From Paenibacillus harenae (lineage in GTDB: Bacteria; Bacillota; Bacilli; Paenibacillales; Paenibacillaceae): a stretch of 64,000 nt of DNA. Both the position numbers and the translations under genes were made by a program. The stretch lies in contig NZ_JAUSST010000005.1 in NCBI RefSeq assembly GCF_030812415.1, forward strand, positions 310,001 to 374,000. Direction: 5' to 3'. Of the stretch, positions 23,047 through 31,030 are shown in pieces. The notes beneath the pieces are model-generated. The model was not told the DNA's origin and did not search any database. It worked only from the letters and a program-made list of their open reading frames with translations. The number at the start of each line of letters is the position of its first letter. Within the stretch, counting starts at the first letter, position 1.

Positions 23047-25357
23047 CGGTCCGCTTCTTGTCGCGGTATTGTCCCGGCGTAATGCCTTCCTGCTTGCGGA
23101 AGGAGCGGATGAAGTTCTGCGGATTGTTGTACCGCAGCTTGGCCGCGATGTCCTTGATCGGCATTTCGGAATCGGCCAGCCATCTCTTCGCCATATTGAA
23201 CCTGTACATCGACAAATATTCGCTGAAGGAATAGCCCGTTTCCTTGCGGAAGACGCTGCTTAAGTAGTTCGCGTTATAGTGCAGCCTCGACGCGCATTCC
23301 TCCAGCGTCAGATCGGAATCGTAATGATGCTGGACGAGGTCGATGATTTTCTCGGAGATGTTATGGTACTGCGCTTCTTGGCGATCCTTGAAAATGTTCA
23401 CCATCGGAAGCGCCGCTCTCGTCCAGAACCAATCCTCGATCTCCGCCGCCGTCCGCAGCTCCAGCAGCTCCTCCAGCAACGACCCTTTCATCGGATGGAT
23501 CTGGCTTAAGCTGACACCGGACTCCTGCATGACGATGAGCAGATTGTTCAGCAGCCGCGCCAGAGGAATCTGGTACTCCTGCGGCGAGGACTCCACGCTG
23601 AAGACGGCTTGCAGGAACAGCTTCAGCAGTTCCTTCGCCTTATCCTTCTCCGCCAGCTTGATCGTGTCCATCAGCTCGTTCTCGATATGCGCCGGGTAAT
23701 TCAGCTTCAAGTAGTGATTGCCCGCATTAATGTTCTCGTACTGGATAATGATGCCCTCGCCCAGCTTGATGCGATGCTTCAGCGCTTCCAGTCCTTCCCG
23801 GTAGGCAATCGGGAGGGAGGAGAAGGAGCTGAGCGGCAAGCTCATGCCGATGCTTGCCTGCACGTTCAGATAGCTCTCGACTTGCTGCTGCAAATTTTCC
23901 GTTATCGCATACAACGAGCTATGGAATTCGGCGCGATCGTCCTCCGCGCTGCCGATGACCGTCGCGACAGTTTGATCCATAATGACGGGGGATAGCCGCT
24001 GTCCGGACGGAATAAGCTCTTCGATGATGTTGTGCACGGCGAACAGCAGCAGCTCCAGATCCTGCTTCGTGTACCGGCTGTTTTCGAAATAATCGATCTG
24101 CAGGGTAATGACGGCCATCGTCTTCCAGCCGCTAAGCTGCGGCCCGTAGCCGAATTGGATCAGCTTCTCGTTCAGCTCGCTTTGCTTGACGCTGCCCTGC
24201 AGCGTCCTTATCAGGAAGAAGGTGCGCACCTGCGAAATATGTTGGCTGACCTCCTTCTCCAGCTGCGATTTGGACTGGAACAGCCGGTGCACCTGCTCGC
24301 CGATCGCTTGAAACTCGTTCGACTTGCGCTTCTGGATGTCGCCGAGGCGTTCGCCCATTTGGTTCAAAAGAAGCTGGATCGGCGAGTACATGCGCCGCGA
24401 GCCGAGCCATGCGAGCAGCATGGACAGCAGCAGCATGAAGAGGCAGATGTACAGCGTATAAGCGCCGATCTTGTTGGATTCCTTCGTCATGCCGGCAATG
24501 GATGTCACTGACAAGTAGGTCCATCCGTTCAAGTCGGAACGGTAGTAGGTGATGGCGAAATCCTTCTGGTCCAGAACCGCGGTGAATTGACCGGAGGACT
24601 GCGACAGCTGTCCGATTTTTAAACCGCTTACATCGATCGGTTTGCCAATCAGCTGCTGATCCGGATGAAGCAGAATGCGATATTGATCGTCAACGATCAT
24701 AATGCTGGAGGCGTCGTCGCCGTCGCTCTCAAGCAGATCCTGCAGGCTGCAGGTCGGAATATTGGCAAGCGCCAGCCCGTACTTCTCAAGTCCCGTCGTC
24801 GGAAGCTTCTTCACGAGGCTGATGCTGTAGCTGCATGCCGCGCCGTCCGCGCTTTCCTCGCTATAGAACCAGCCGGACGGGTTCAGCACCCAGGAGGTGC
24901 TCTCCGGCACTTGCATAAGGCTCGCCAGCTGCTCGTAATGGGCATAAGACTTGAACGGATAGAGCCCGGAGTTTTTAATCATCCAGTTGTGACGGTCGTT
25001 AATGAGCACGACATCCTCGAGCTTCGTATCGAACGATTGCATATGGCGGATCTCGTTCCGAAGGTCGTCGTACATCATGAAGTCGTCGGCGGTCAGCGGT
25101 CGGTTCATCGCTTTCTTGAGCACGGTAGAGTTGATGACCTGGTTCAGCGTGTGGTTGACAGTCGTCAGTTTCTGCTCTACATTTGAGTTAATTTGCATAA
25201 TCAGCTGCATTTTTCCTTGGTTTACATTTTTCTGTATTTCCTTGGAAGAAGTAAAATAGGAGAACGCGCCGATAAAAATAACGGGAAGCGTGCTGAGCAG
25301 TACCCCGAACATCGTCATTTTGCTTAGAAAAGTTAAAGATCGCACGGCATCCATCAC
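23042..25357 (-). CDS. YesS-like membrane-bound AraC-family regulator
   Basis: This 771-residue one-component regulator has one membrane segment at residues about 14-34 (MTMFGVLLSTLPVIFIGAFSYF), an extracellular Cache-like sensor to about 295, and a second segment (YTLYICLFMLLLSMLLAWLG). A cytosolic linker region then leads to two AraC helix-turn-helix motifs at the C terminus ('LTLEECASRLHYNANYLSSVFRKETGYSFSEYLSMYR' and 'MPIKDIAAKLRYNNPQNFIRSFRKQEGITPGQYRDK'). B. subtilis YesS, regulator of rhamnogalacturonan genes, has the same build. It probably senses an external sugar and activates the importer genes downstream through the ATCATCT repeats at 25423 and 27368. It is divergent from the first binding-protein gene. 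Confidence 0.9.
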   Translation of the reverse strand: MMDAVRSLTFLSKMTMFGVLLSTLPVIFIGAFSYFTSSKEIQKNVNQGKMQLIMQINSNVEQKLTTVNHTLNQVINSTVLKKAMNRPLTADDFMMYDDLRNEIRHMQSFDTKLEDVVLINDRHNWMIKNSGLYPFKSYAHYEQLASLMQVPESTSWVLNPSGWFYSEESADGAACSYSISLVKKLPTTGLEKYGLALANIPTCSLQDLLESDGDDASSIMIVDDQYRILLHPDQQLIGKPIDVSGLKIGQLSQSSGQFTAVLDQKDFAITYYRSDLNGWTYLSVTSIAGMTKESNKIGAYTLYICLFMLLLSMLLAWLGSRRMYSPIQLLLNQMGERLGDIQKRKSNEFQAIGEQVHRLFQSKSQLEKEVSQHISQVRTFFLIRTLQGSVKQSELNEKLIQFGYGPQLSGWKTMAVITLQIDYFENSRYTKQDLELLLFAVHNIIEELIPSGQRLSPVIMDQTVATVIGSAEDDRAEFHSSLYAITENLQQQVESYLNVQASIGMSLPLSSFSSLPIAYREGLEALKHRIKLGEGIIIQYENINAGNHYLKLNYPAHIENELMDTIKLAEKDKAKELLKLFLQAVFSVESSPQEYQIPLARLLNNLLIVMQESGVSLSQIHPMKGSLLEELLELRTAAEIEDWFWTRAALPMVNIFKDRQEAQYHNISEKIIDLVQHHYDSDLTLEECASRLHYNANYLSSVFRKETGYSFSEYLSMYRFNMAKRWLADSEMPIKDIAAKLRYNNPQNFIRSFRKQEGITPGQYRDKKRTG

Positions 25358-25421
25358 CTATCTCTTTTTTTGTATGAATGATCATAGTCTTATTCTATTG
25401 ATGGGCGGCGGGCAGAACAAT

Positions 25422-25460
25422 AATCATCTGACCGGCGGATAATCATTTGCTTAGATTATG
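25422..25460. promoter_or_regulatory. AraC-type direct-repeat operator before the first binding-protein gene
   Basis: AATCATCTG (25422-25430) and AATCATTTGCTTAGAT (25441-25456) are direct repeats with a 19-bp start-to-start distance. Nearly the same 35-bp sequence occurs before the second binding-protein gene (27367-27402). Such spaced direct half-sites are typical for AraC-family dimers. It lies between the divergent regulator and transporter genes. Confidence 0.7.
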
Positions 25461-25536
25461 ACGCGGAAAGCCTGCTGCGGCAAGCAGGAAACGGCTGTAG
25501 GCACATATGGCATTCGATATTGCAAGGGGGATTCCG

Positions 25537-27060
25537 ATGAAATCGGAGAAGCGTCACGGATACGGATACTACGTGTTTGTGCTGGTTGGTTTTGTACTGA
25601 TTGCAATTGTATGCGCTTCCTGCAGCGGCAAGCCGAACGGCGGCCGAACCGTGGCGAACGGCGAACGGACGCCTATCTCGATCATGGCGCCGCTGCACTT
25701 TCCGCATCCGCCCAGCGACGAAGCGATTGCCCGGATCGAGGAGCTGACGAACACGAAGCTCGATATCAACTGGGTGCCAGACGGCATCTATACGGACAAG
25801 ATGAATACGTCGCTAACGACGAACTCGCTCAAGAAGGCGACGTTCGTGAAGCATACCGATTATATTTTCATCAAAAACGCGATCCGCTCCGGCTCCTTCT
25901 GGGAGATTGGCCCGTACTTGGAGCAATTCCCGAATTTACGGCATCTCGATGACGATATATTGAAGCAGTCGGCGGTCGACGGTAAAATATACGGTCTCTA
26001 TACGGAGCGGCCATCCTCCAGGCAGGGCGTCATTATACGCGAGGATTGGCTGGATCGGCTCGGAATGAATAAGCCCGGAACGCTGGACGAGCTGTACGAG
26101 GTGATCAAGCGGTTTACCGTGAACGATCCCGACGGCAACGGCAAGCAGGACACGGTAGGTCTGGCCGACCGCAACGATCTCGTGTTCGGCGCTTTCAAGA
26201 CGCTCAGCTCGTACTTCGGCGCACCGAACAACTGGGGATTATCGGCTGCGGGCGACGCGCTTATCCCTGAATTCGAGACGAAGCCGTACAAGGATACGAT
26301 GAACTTCATGAAGCGGCTGTACGAGGAGAAGCTGATCAACCCCGACTTCGCCGTCACGAGCAAGGAGGTACAGCGCGATAAGCTGATCCGGGGCGCGGCG
26401 GGCGTCTACATTGGCAGCATGACCGACGTGCAGCGGCTGTCGGACGAGGCGAAGCAGTTAAATCCCGAAGCGAGGTTCGCGCTCGTAAATCGGATTCAAG
26501 GGCCGAAGGGCTACAGAGTATGGTCGATTCCGAACTACAACGGCCTTTACTTATTCTCGAAAAAAGCGATCCGAACCGAGGAGGAGCTGCTGGACATCCT
26601 CGCTTTCTTCGACCGTACGATGGATAAGGACGTCGCTAATCTGATGCGCTACGGCATAGAGAACAAGCATTATACGCTGAGCGGACAATCGGTGCTGCTG
26701 CCGGAGGAAACGTCGCAGCTTCGCGTGACGGAGATCGGGGCGCTATATGCGCTGATGATTGCCGATCTAAGCAATCCGAACGTGCTTGAGGCGTCGGAGA
26801 AGGAGACGATGTGGGCGCTGGCGGGGCGTCTTAGCGCGGACAACGAGAAGTTTCTTGTGAAAGACCCTACGATCGGCCTGGAATCGAAGACGTACGACGA
26901 GAAGAGCGTGGAGCTTTACAAAATCGTCTCCGATGCGACCTATAATTATATTTTGGGGCATCTGAGCGAGAGCGGCTTCGGCGAAGAGGTGAATCGTTGG
27001 CGGCGCGAAGGCGGCAACGCGATCGCGAAGGAATATACGGATGCTTTTTTCATGGAATAG
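25537..27060 (+). CDS. Extracellular solute-binding protein (CUT1 type), first of two paralogues
   Basis: This 507-residue binding protein belongs to a CUT1 oligosaccharide importer. Start MKSEKRHG follows AAGGGGG by 6 bases. A membrane-inserting N terminus (YYVFVLVGFVLIAIVCASCSG) leads to a cysteine, but the lipobox reads CAS-C instead of the usual L-A-A/G-C, so lipidation is uncertain. The mature protein follows its neighbour at 27510 almost segment for segment: 'NGKQDTVGLADRNDLVFGAFKTL..YFGAPNNW', 'VWSIPNYNGLYLFSKKAI' and 'YNYILGHLSESGFGEEV'. This indicates a local duplication. Confidence 0.88.
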   Translation: MKSEKRHGYGYYVFVLVGFVLIAIVCASCSGKPNGGRTVANGERTPISIMAPLHFPHPPSDEAIARIEELTNTKLDINWVPDGIYTDKMNTSLTTNSLKKATFVKHTDYIFIKNAIRSGSFWEIGPYLEQFPNLRHLDDDILKQSAVDGKIYGLYTERPSSRQGVIIREDWLDRLGMNKPGTLDELYEVIKRFTVNDPDGNGKQDTVGLADRNDLVFGAFKTLSSYFGAPNNWGLSAAGDALIPEFETKPYKDTMNFMKRLYEEKLINPDFAVTSKEVQRDKLIRGAAGVYIGSMTDVQRLSDEAKQLNPEARFALVNRIQGPKGYRVWSIPNYNGLYLFSKKAIRTEEELLDILAFFDRTMDKDVANLMRYGIENKHYTLSGQSVLLPEETSQLRVTEIGALYALMIADLSNPNVLEASEKETMWALAGRLSADNEKFLVKDPTIGLESKTYDEKSVELYKIVSDATYNYILGHLSESGFGEEVNRWRREGGNAIAKEYTDAFFME

Positions 27061-27083
27061 AATCGGCCGAAAGGCATGAAGCC

Positions 27084-27119
27084 AAGCCTGCTGCGACTAA
27101 TGACGCGGCGGGCTTTTTT
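27084..27119 (+). terminator. Terminator after the first binding-protein gene
   Basis: AAGCCTGCTGCG (27084-27095) pairs with CGCGGCGGGCTT (27104-27115) using G-U pairs, followed by TTTT, about 25 bases past the stop. The second binding-protein gene therefore needs its own promoter. Confidence 0.75.
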
Positions 27120-27135
27120 GTCGCGTCATCGTTCA

Positions 27136-27323
27136 AATACCGGGAGAACCTCCTGTTAATATCCCGCTAATCGCGCCTCTTAGCCCATTAACAGGAGAGC
27201 CTCCTGTTATTTCTCGCAATCGTCCCCAATCCGCCAAAACCAAAACAATTAACTGGAGAAATTCCAGTTATTCAGCCAGAACACACTTGACAGCTTTAAT
27301 TAACAGGAGAAAATCCCGTTAAT
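27136..27323. repeat. Interspersed element, family C, copy 1 (four units)
   Basis: Four near-palindromic units of about 26 bp, core TTAACNGGAG-N4-CTCCNGTTAAT, start at 27136, 27186, 27246 and 27298 (50, 60 and 52 bp apart), symmetric about 27229. Units 1 and 4 match each other best when unit 4 is reversed, sharing CTCCTGTTAAT. The gap 27061-27509 contains no gene. Confidence 0.82.
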
Positions 27324-27366
27324 CGCCAAGGTTGGAGTAGAGAGCTTTCGTCGTTCCGGTTCCGGC

Positions 27367-27402
27367 TATCATCTCCCGCCGGAATAATCATCTGCTCAGA
27401 TG
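27367..27402 (+). promoter_or_regulatory. AraC-type direct-repeat operator before the second binding-protein gene
   Basis: ATCATCT at 27368-27374 and AATCATCTGCTCAGAT at 27386-27401 repeat the arrangement at 25422-25460, again with 19 bp between matching positions. A further inverted half-site CAAATGATTG lies at 27428-27437. This supports shared control of both binding-protein genes by one AraC regulator. Confidence 0.7.
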
Positions 27403-27509
27403 CGCGCCGGCTCGGCCCCGATATGAACAAATGATTGTTTCGGCACTCTTGCGGCGGGTGCTAGATTGAAAGCGTACCAACCAAAACGATAAATGGAGGT
27501 CAAAGCATT

Positions 27510-29069
27510 ATGAACAAAAAATCGTTTTCGATTCTGCTCAGCGTCGTGTTGGCGTTCAGCATGCTGCTTGCGGCATGTTCGGGCAACAACAAAGGCAATG
27601 ACGAGAACGCGCCGGATCCTACCGCAGACAGCGGCGGAGCGAAGGCAGAAGAGACCGCGAAGCCGGTAGAGCCGGAGAAACCGACAGAGATTACGATTAT
27701 GCTTCCTCTTAACACCGCAGAGACGCCGCCCGATACCATTAAGAACGAAATAGAGAAGCTGACGAACACGAAGCTCACTTATCAATTTTTCCCGGCAGAC
27801 ACGTACGAGGAGAAGCTGAACACTTCCTTCGCGACAGGCTCGCTGCCGCAGGTAACTTATCTCAAAAACCAAGCGACCTTCATCCAAATGAAAGGCGCGA
27901 TCCGCGACGGCCAGTTCTGGGAAATCGGACCTTACTTGAGCGAGTTCCCCAACCTCGGCAAGCTGAAGGAAGAAATCCTGAACAACACGAAGGTGGACGG
28001 CAAGCTTTACTCCCTTTATATAGGCCGTCCGCTGGCGCGCCAAGGCTTGATTTACCGGAAGGATTGGGCGGATAAGCTCGGAATCGCCGCGCCGGCAAAT
28101 ACGGAAGAGCTGTACGCCATGCTGGAGAAGTTCACGACGGGCGATCCGGACGGCAACAGCCAGCAGGATACGATCGGCTTGGCGGACCGCAACGATCTTA
28201 TCTACGGCGCATTCAAGACGGTCGCTTCCTGGTTCGGCACGCCGAACAACTGGGCGGACGTGGACGGCAAGCTTCAACCGGAATTCATGTCGCCGAAGTA
28301 CGTGGAGACGATGGACTTCTTCAAGCGCGTTCGAGATGCGAAAGCGATGAACGTCGACTTCGCAGCGACGAGCAAGACCGATCAGATCAACCTGTTCACG
28401 AGCGGCAAGGCCGGCGCGTACATCGGCGCGATGAGCGACGTCAACTCGCTCGTGAAGGATTTGGTCAAGAACGTGCCGACGGCTGTCGTCGATACGCATA
28501 GCATGGTTGCCGCACCGGACGGATCGTTCGCGACGTGGTCGATTCCCGGCTACAACAATGTCGTGCTGTTCCCGAAAGGGGCGATCAAGGACGAAGCCGA
28601 GCTTAAGAAAATACTCGCTTTCTTCGACAAAATGATGACGCCGGAAGTGGCCAACATGATGTTCTGGGGCAAGGAGGGCGTTCACTACACCGTCGTCGAC
28701 GGCAAAGCCAAAGCCGGCGACGACCAAGAGCTGACGGAGCGCGAGGTCAAAGGGTTCAAGGACAGCGTGATCGGCGAGGCCGAGACGAACGGCATGTACG
28801 AGGGCTTCCACGATCTCGAGGCGCGCATCAAAGCCGAGCGGCTCACGATAGAGAACGCGAAAATCGCGATCAAGGATCCAACCGCAGCGCTCGACTCCGC
28901 TACGTACACGGAGAAAGGGACGGAGCTTCAAGAGCTCATCAAGGATGCGACGTACAAGTATATTTACGGCAATCTCGACAAGGCGGGCTTCGAAAAAGCC
29001 GTTGCGGACTGGAAGAAGCGCGGCGGCGATCAAATTATCGAGGAGTACAACGCGGTTTACCAAAAATAA
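27510..29069 (+). CDS. Lipoprotein solute-binding protein of a CUT1 sugar importer
   Basis: This 519-residue protein has a classical lipoprotein signal: MNKKSFS, a hydrophobic core and lipobox LLAAC near residue 23, then an acidic Gly/Asn/Pro linker. The fold is of the LplA/YtcQ binding-protein group, with 'PGYNNVVLFPKGAI' and 'YKYIYGNLDKAGFEKAVADWKKRGGDQIIEEYN'. GGAGG lies 9 bases before the ATG. It heads the operon with two permeases and the GH105 gene. A hairpin between this gene and the first permease (29102-29124) probably raises its expression over the permeases. No ATPase gene is present; such importers usually share MsmX. Confidence 0.93.
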   Translation: MNKKSFSILLSVVLAFSMLLAACSGNNKGNDENAPDPTADSGGAKAEETAKPVEPEKPTEITIMLPLNTAETPPDTIKNEIEKLTNTKLTYQFFPADTYEEKLNTSFATGSLPQVTYLKNQATFIQMKGAIRDGQFWEIGPYLSEFPNLGKLKEEILNNTKVDGKLYSLYIGRPLARQGLIYRKDWADKLGIAAPANTEELYAMLEKFTTGDPDGNSQQDTIGLADRNDLIYGAFKTVASWFGTPNNWADVDGKLQPEFMSPKYVETMDFFKRVRDAKAMNVDFAATSKTDQINLFTSGKAGAYIGAMSDVNSLVKDLVKNVPTAVVDTHSMVAAPDGSFATWSIPGYNNVVLFPKGAIKDEAELKKILAFFDKMMTPEVANMMFWGKEGVHYTVVDGKAKAGDDQELTEREVKGFKDSVIGEAETNGMYEGFHDLEARIKAERLTIENAKIAIKDPTAALDSATYTEKGTELQELIKDATYKYIYGNLDKAGFEKAVADWKKRGGDQIIEEYNAVYQK

Positions 29070-29101
29070 CGGTTGCCGACGCAAACGTTCAAGCAGGGAG
29101 G

Positions 29102-29124
29102 GGCCGCCTTCTAAGGAGGCGGTC
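29102..29124 (+). other. Intercistronic hairpin after the binding-protein gene
   Basis: GGCCGCCT pairs with AGGCGGTC around a 7-base loop, between the binding-protein stop and the permease ribosome binding site. With no T-run it is more likely an mRNA-stabilising or processing hairpin than a full terminator, a common way to keep binding proteins in excess. Confidence 0.5.
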
Positions 29125-29154
29125 TCTCACTCCCCGTGGAAAGGAAGAATCATC

Positions 29155-30111
29155 ATGCAGGATGCGGTTGTTAATGCCCAGCAGAACAGAGTGCCCCAGA
29201 AAAGCAGCAGCGAGCTAAAAAAACGGCTTTGGAAAAACAAATGGCTGTATGTGATGCTTATTCCCGGCATTTTCTACTTTATTGTTTTCAAATACATTCC
29301 GATGTTCGGAATCGCGATCGCCTTTCAGGATTACAAGCCGTTCAAAGGCGTCGGCGGAAGCGAATGGGTAGGGCTGACGCACTTCGAGAGACTGTTCACC
29401 GAGCCGGATTTTATTAACATTTTAACGAATACGTTGTTATTGTTCGGGATGAATTTGCTGTTCTTCTTCCCGATTCCGATTATTCTCGCTTTGATGCTGA
29501 ACGAAGTAAGGCTGTCCTTCTTCAAAAGAACGTTCCAAACGCTCGTGTATTTGCCGCATTTCATGTCGTGGGTCATCATCGTCTCGATCAGCTTCGTCAT
29601 GCTGACGTCGGACGGCGGCATCGTGAATGAATTGCTTGTTTACTTCGGATTCGAAAAAATCGATTTCCTGCTCAGTCCCGAATGGTTCCGGCCGACGTAT
29701 ATCATTCAGGTGATCTGGCGCGAGGCGGGCTGGGGAACGATCATATATTTGGCGGCAATCGCCTCGGTTGACCCGCAGCTTTACGAGGCTGCGAGGATGG
29801 ACGGCGCGGGACGCCTGAGACAAGTATGGCATATTACGTTGCCCGCGATTCGCAGCGTCATCGTCATTCTGCTCATTCTGAAGATCGGCGATGTGCTCGA
29901 GCTCGGCTTCGAGCATGTGTACCTGCTGCTCAACTCGATGAACCGCGAGGTCGCGGAAATCATCGATACGTACGTGTACACGGCGGCGCTGAAGCAGGGC
30001 AAGTTCAGCTACGCAACGGCAATCGGCTTCTTCAAATCGTTCATCGGACTCGTACTGGTCATGATGGCCAACAGGCTCGCTAAGAAAATGGGCGAAGAGG
30101 GCGTTTACTAA
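29155..30111 (+). CDS. CUT1 sugar ABC permease, LplB/YteP-like
   Basis: This 318-residue inner-membrane permease has six predicted membrane segments. The ATPase-coupling EAA loop is visible as EAARMDGAGRLRQVWHITLPAI. The N terminus 'KRLWKNKWLYVMLIPGIFYFIVFKYIPMFGIAIAFQDYKPF' is characteristic of the LplB/YteP group. ATG 29155 follows AAAGGAAG; an upstream in-frame extension overlapping the binding-protein gene has no ribosome binding site. It forms a heterodimer with the product of the next gene. Confidence 0.94.
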   Translation: MQDAVVNAQQNRVPQKSSSELKKRLWKNKWLYVMLIPGIFYFIVFKYIPMFGIAIAFQDYKPFKGVGGSEWVGLTHFERLFTEPDFINILTNTLLLFGMNLLFFFPIPIILALMLNEVRLSFFKRTFQTLVYLPHFMSWVIIVSISFVMLTSDGGIVNELLVYFGFEKIDFLLSPEWFRPTYIIQVIWREAGWGTIIYLAAIASVDPQLYEAARMDGAGRLRQVWHITLPAIRSVIVILLILKIGDVLELGFEHVYLLLNSMNREVAEIIDTYVYTAALKQGKFSYATAIGFFKSFIGLVLVMMANRLAKKMGEEGVY

Positions 30112-30130
30112 TGGAAGGGGGCATCATCGA

Positions 30131-31006
30131 ATGGTAGAAGACAAAACGATAGGCGGACGCCTCTTCCAGGCGGTTAACTTCACGCTGCTGACGATCATCG
30201 CGCTTGTTACCGTGCTGCCTTTCCTGCATGTGGTGGCGGGCTCGTTCACGACGAGCGCGGAGATGGCGATGAAGAAGTTCATTCTCGTTCCGACGATCTG
30301 GAGCTGGGACGCGTATACGTTCATTTTCTCGACGGATACGATCTTCCGGGCAATGAGCGTCTCCATAGGGGTGACGGCGTTCGGTACGGTATTCAGCATG
30401 TTCACGACCGCGCTTATGGCGTACGGGCTGTCGCGCCGGGATTTGGACGGCCGCCGCGCCGTCATGTTCCTCGTCGTGTTCACGATGCTGTTCAGCGGCG
30501 GCCTCATTCCGACCTTCCTCGTCGTGAAGGAGCTCGGCATGATCGACAGCTACTTGGCGCTTATCATTCCGTCGGCGATCAGCGCGTTCAACTTGATCAT
30601 CTTGAAAAACTTTTTTCAGAATATTCCCGAGGGGCTCGAGGAATCGGCGAAAATCGACGGGTGCAACGATTTCGGCATTCTGTTCCGAATCGTTCTGCCG
30701 CTATCGATGCCGGCGATCGCGACGATCTCGCTATTCTACGCGGTAACGTACTGGAATACGTATTTAAGCGCGATCCTCTACCTCGACGACAGCGCCAAAT
30801 GGCCGATTCAAGTGTTGCTGAGGCAAATCGTCGTGCTTGCAAGCGGACTCGATTACAGCTCCGAGTTGGACGCTTCCGTGCCGCCGCCGGATCAATCGGT
30901 GAAGATGGCCGTTATCGTCGTCGCGACGCTGCCGATCTTGATCGTCTATCCGTTCCTGCAGAAGCATTTCGCCAAGGGCGCGTTGATCGGCTCGATTAAA
31001 GGATAA
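30131..31006 (+). CDS. CUT1 sugar ABC permease, LplC/YtcP-like
   Basis: This 291-residue permease is the second membrane subunit of the importer. Its EAA-loop equivalent reads EESAKIDGCNDFGILFRIVLPLSMPAI. Further group features are 'FTMLFSGGLIPTFLVVKELGMIDSYLALIIPSAISAFNLIILKNFF' and the C-terminal 'VYPFLQKHFAKGALIGSIKG', which matches the conserved end of LplC/YtcP permeases. It starts 19 bases after the previous stop, in the same operon. Confidence 0.94.
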   Translation: MVEDKTIGGRLFQAVNFTLLTIIALVTVLPFLHVVAGSFTTSAEMAMKKFILVPTIWSWDAYTFIFSTDTIFRAMSVSIGVTAFGTVFSMFTTALMAYGLSRRDLDGRRAVMFLVVFTMLFSGGLIPTFLVVKELGMIDSYLALIIPSAISAFNLIILKNFFQNIPEGLEESAKIDGCNDFGILFRIVLPLSMPAIATISLFYAVTYWNTYLSAILYLDDSAKWPIQVLLRQIVVLASGLDYSSELDASVPPPDQSVKMAVIVVATLPILIVYPFLQKHFAKGALIGSIKG

Positions 31007-31030
31007 TCGTATTCGCTGGGAGGTTCACTC

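Noticed and set aside
27136..27323. Possible CRISPR array (regular short repeats with spacers)
   Set aside because: The four units are too diverged from each other, spacers are about 25-34 bases and themselves not distinct in kind, symmetry is inverted rather than tandem, and no cas gene is near.
27396..29084. Open frame of over 550 codons on the minus strand across the binding-protein gene
   Set aside because: It is the antisense shadow of a clear lipoprotein gene in a GC-rich region; Arg/Val/Leu-rich translation without motifs and no start signals.
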